This document shows positions 62,796-64,000 of a DNA stretch of 64,000 nt, in pieces. Positions within the stretch are counted from its first letter, which is position 1. Each line of letters starts with the position of its first letter. The stretch lies in contig NZ_SJSK01000001.1 in assembly GCF_004331645.1 (NCBI RefSeq), positions 1,116,001-1,180,000 on the forward strand. The letters are read 5' to 3'. The position numbers were made by a program, and so were the translations under genes. The notes under the pieces are model-generated. The model saw only the letters and a program-made list of their open reading frames with translations, did not search any database and was not told the DNA's origin. This DNA is from Pedobacter frigiditerrae (lineage in GTDB: Bacteria > Bacteroidota > Bacteroidia > Sphingobacteriales > Sphingobacteriaceae).

Positions 62796-63689
62796 ATGGA
62801 AATTAATACAACTAATTCAATAGCAGAATCGACAATTATTCCTGAATTCGTTAAAATGGGTGATTTTAATAGGATAGGATCTAATGTTGTTATTCAAGCC
62901 GTTAAGGGTGCTAAAAACCCCAAGATGATTATTGGGGATTGTAATATCATTAATGACAATGTTAAAATATTAGTAGGCGATAATGGGGTTGTTATTGGCG
63001 ATTGGAATGTATTGCATAACAATATGTTGTTGATTGGAGAGGATAGTTTGGAAATTGGGCATAATTGCTGGTTTGGCCAAAATACAATTTTAGATGGAAG
63101 CGGCAAATTGTTTATAGGTAATGGGGTTAGGGTAGGCATGTATTCTCAAATATGGACACATGTTGCTAGTGGAGAGCAAATTGAAGGATGTATTTTATAT
63201 GCTAGAAGGCCAACTAAAATTGAAGAGGAAGTCTGGTTAGTTGGATCTTGCGTGGTGGGCTCAGGAATTACCTTAGCGAGAAGATCAACCTATTTAATTA
63301 ACTCTGTAATCACCAAGGACAGTGAAGAGAGCAGGGTTTATTCAGGTTCACCAGCTAAGCTTATGGAAAAAGCCAACTTCTATAAAAAAATGTCTATCCG
63401 TGACAAATTTGAGATGTTAAAAAATTGGGCTGACGAATTTGCAAATGCTGAAAATGGAGTTAACGTTAAAAGTATTAATGATGAAGTTTTAGTTATCGAA
63501 ACTGAGATAGATGTATTATTATTTGTTTCGCAGGAGCCTAGTGAGGGTCTGATTTATAAAAACAGCACTATATTTAATATGAAAAATAAAACTTTTAAAA
63601 AGATTAATTCCCACTTGGAAAGATCTTTTTATAGTTACTTATATAACAACAAAGCAAGATTTACTCCAATAAACAAAATACAATGGTAG
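62796..63689 (+). CDS. Left-handed beta-helix (hexapeptide) protein, acyltransferase-like
   Basis: A 297-residue protein. Residues about 20-190 have hexapeptide-type turns (IIGDCNIINDNVKILVGD, VIGDWNVLHNNMLLIGED, LEIGHNCWFGQNTIL, LFIGNGVRVGMYSQIWTHV) and end in YSGSPAKLMEK, the closing motif of sugar O/N-acyltransferases. H137 in WTHVAS is a possible catalytic histidine. A C-terminal extension of about 100 residues has no hexapeptide pattern. Placed after the aminotransferase pair and before the carrier protein, it probably acylates the amino sugar; the acyl donor may be ACP rather than CoA, which is inference. Confidence 0.82.
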   Translation: MEINTTNSIAESTIIPEFVKMGDFNRIGSNVVIQAVKGAKNPKMIIGDCNIINDNVKILVGDNGVVIGDWNVLHNNMLLIGEDSLEIGHNCWFGQNTILDGSGKLFIGNGVRVGMYSQIWTHVASGEQIEGCILYARRPTKIEEEVWLVGSCVVGSGITLARRSTYLINSVITKDSEESRVYSGSPAKLMEKANFYKKMSIRDKFEMLKNWADEFANAENGVNVKSINDEVLVIETEIDVLLFVSQEPSEGLIYKNSTIFNMKNKTFKKINSHLERSFYSYLYNNKARFTPINKIQW

Positions 63690-63907
63690 ATAAAGATTTA
63701 TTTTTAGCAGGTTTTAGAGATTTGTTTGATGAAACAGATCCTCAAGAAATTCAGTTTGAAACACAGTATAAAGACCTAGAGGAGTGGAGCTCGCTTACAG
63801 TGCTATCCTTAATTGTTCATTTTGAAGATAATTACAAAGTCAAATTATCACCAGTTAACATACAAGAAAGTTCAACTGTTGACGACTTATATAAACTAAT
63901 TGTTTAA
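63683..63907 (+). CDS. Acyl carrier protein
   Basis: A 74-residue four-helix carrier. The phosphopantetheine site is S37 in EEWSSLTVLSLI, where the usual aspartate before the serine is replaced by serine (WSSL for WDSL), a form seen in carriers of polysaccharide and natural-product loci. It ends VDDLYKLIV, the last helix. The ATG lies inside the end of the previous gene (7-nt overlap), and its stop overlaps the ATG of the SDR by one base, so the three are translated together. It is separate from the fatty-acid ACP and probably dedicated to this pathway. Confidence 0.9.
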   Translation: MVDKDLFLAGFRDLFDETDPQEIQFETQYKDLEEWSSLTVLSLIVHFEDNYKVKLSPVNIQESSTVDDLYKLIV

Positions 63908-64000
63908 TGTACTTATCTGATCAGTTTACTAATAAGCATTTTTTAATTACGGGCGCTAGTTCAGGTATTGGACAGCAAACAGCTTGGGATTTAGGGAATA
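63907..64000 (+). CDS. Short-chain dehydrogenase/reductase, partial (3' end outside window)
   Basis: The frame opens with the ATG at 63907, overlapping the ACP stop (TAATG), and reads MYLSDQFTNKHFLITGASSG then IGQQTAWDLGN at the window edge. The loop TGASSGIGQ is the NAD(P)-binding glycine motif of classical SDRs. Next to a carrier protein it is most likely a 3-ketoacyl-ACP reductase-like enzyme that shapes the acyl chain, but only 31 residues are visible, so substrate and true length are unknown. Confidence 0.85.
   Translation, partial: MYLSDQFTNKHFLITGASSGIGQQTAWDLGN

Noticed and set aside
62894..63139. Minus-strand frame within the hexapeptide gene
   Set aside because: Reflects the repetitive glycine/asparagine codons of the beta helix on the other strand.

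Overview
The window is AT-rich chromosomal DNA from a member of the Bacteroidota, most likely a Sphingobacteriaceae species close to Pedobacter. This rests on recognised Bacteroidota-type families (DUF4834, DUF6427, DUF6702, DUF2480, HupE/UreJ next to an M1 peptidase, tricorn-like S41 protease, YfhO), on the -7 promoter word TAnnTTTG upstream of several genes, on A-rich leaders instead of Shine-Dalgarno sites, and on intergenic hairpin words typical of these genomes. No rRNA, tRNA, CRISPR array, transposase or prophage gene was seen.

Region 1 (1-6.6 kb): a GCS2-type carboxylate-amine ligase (cut by the window edge), an ATP-grasp enzyme and two divergent esterases that may form one amide-ligase pathway, then a voltage-gated potassium channel with a zinc ribbon, a VOC protein joined to a Crp/Fnr-type regulator, and an alpha/beta hydrolase. 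Region 2 (6.9-11.5 kb): typA, a lipid A-type acyltransferase, an SDR and a secreted thioredoxin. Region 3 (11.6-24 kb): two glycosyltransferases, a tricorn-like protease, a methyltransferase, a rhomboid protease, then a minus-strand flippase, methyltransferase and glycosyltransferase set and a repeat lipoprotein. Region 4 (24-48.3 kb): housekeeping genes: pyrimidine nucleotidase, upp, DUF6702/HupE/M1 peptidase, uvrB, YfhO, an LpxH-like pyrophosphatase, coaX, an outer-membrane porin-like protein, lptC and a PpiD-like chaperone.

Region 5 (48.4-64 kb) is a surface-polysaccharide locus. It makes dTDP-rhamnose (rfbB, rfbC, rfbD, rfbA), a hexuronic acid-type nucleotide sugar (UDP-sugar dehydrogenase), GDP-4-keto-6-deoxymannose (gmd), and has the export pair SLBB/Wza-like plus Wzz-like. 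It continues with a UDP-GlcNAc 4,6-dehydratase, two DegT-family proteins of which the second has lost the PLP lysine, a left-handed beta-helix protein, an acyl carrier protein and the start of an SDR. The genes from 59.6 kb are nearly contiguous (gaps of 4-5 nt or short overlaps) and look like one operon for an acylated amino sugar whose acyl group is built on a dedicated carrier protein. This is the best candidate for an undescribed system.

The non-coding DNA is unusually rich in repeats: a 77-bp tandem array between rfbD and rfbA, related hairpins just upstream of other genes, a MITE-like element with a partial second copy, a family of terminators built from the word AGCCACAGATT, and a GC-rich hairpin after the ion-channel gene. 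Two to three small ORFs (30, 56 and perhaps 28 codons) sit in otherwise empty gaps.
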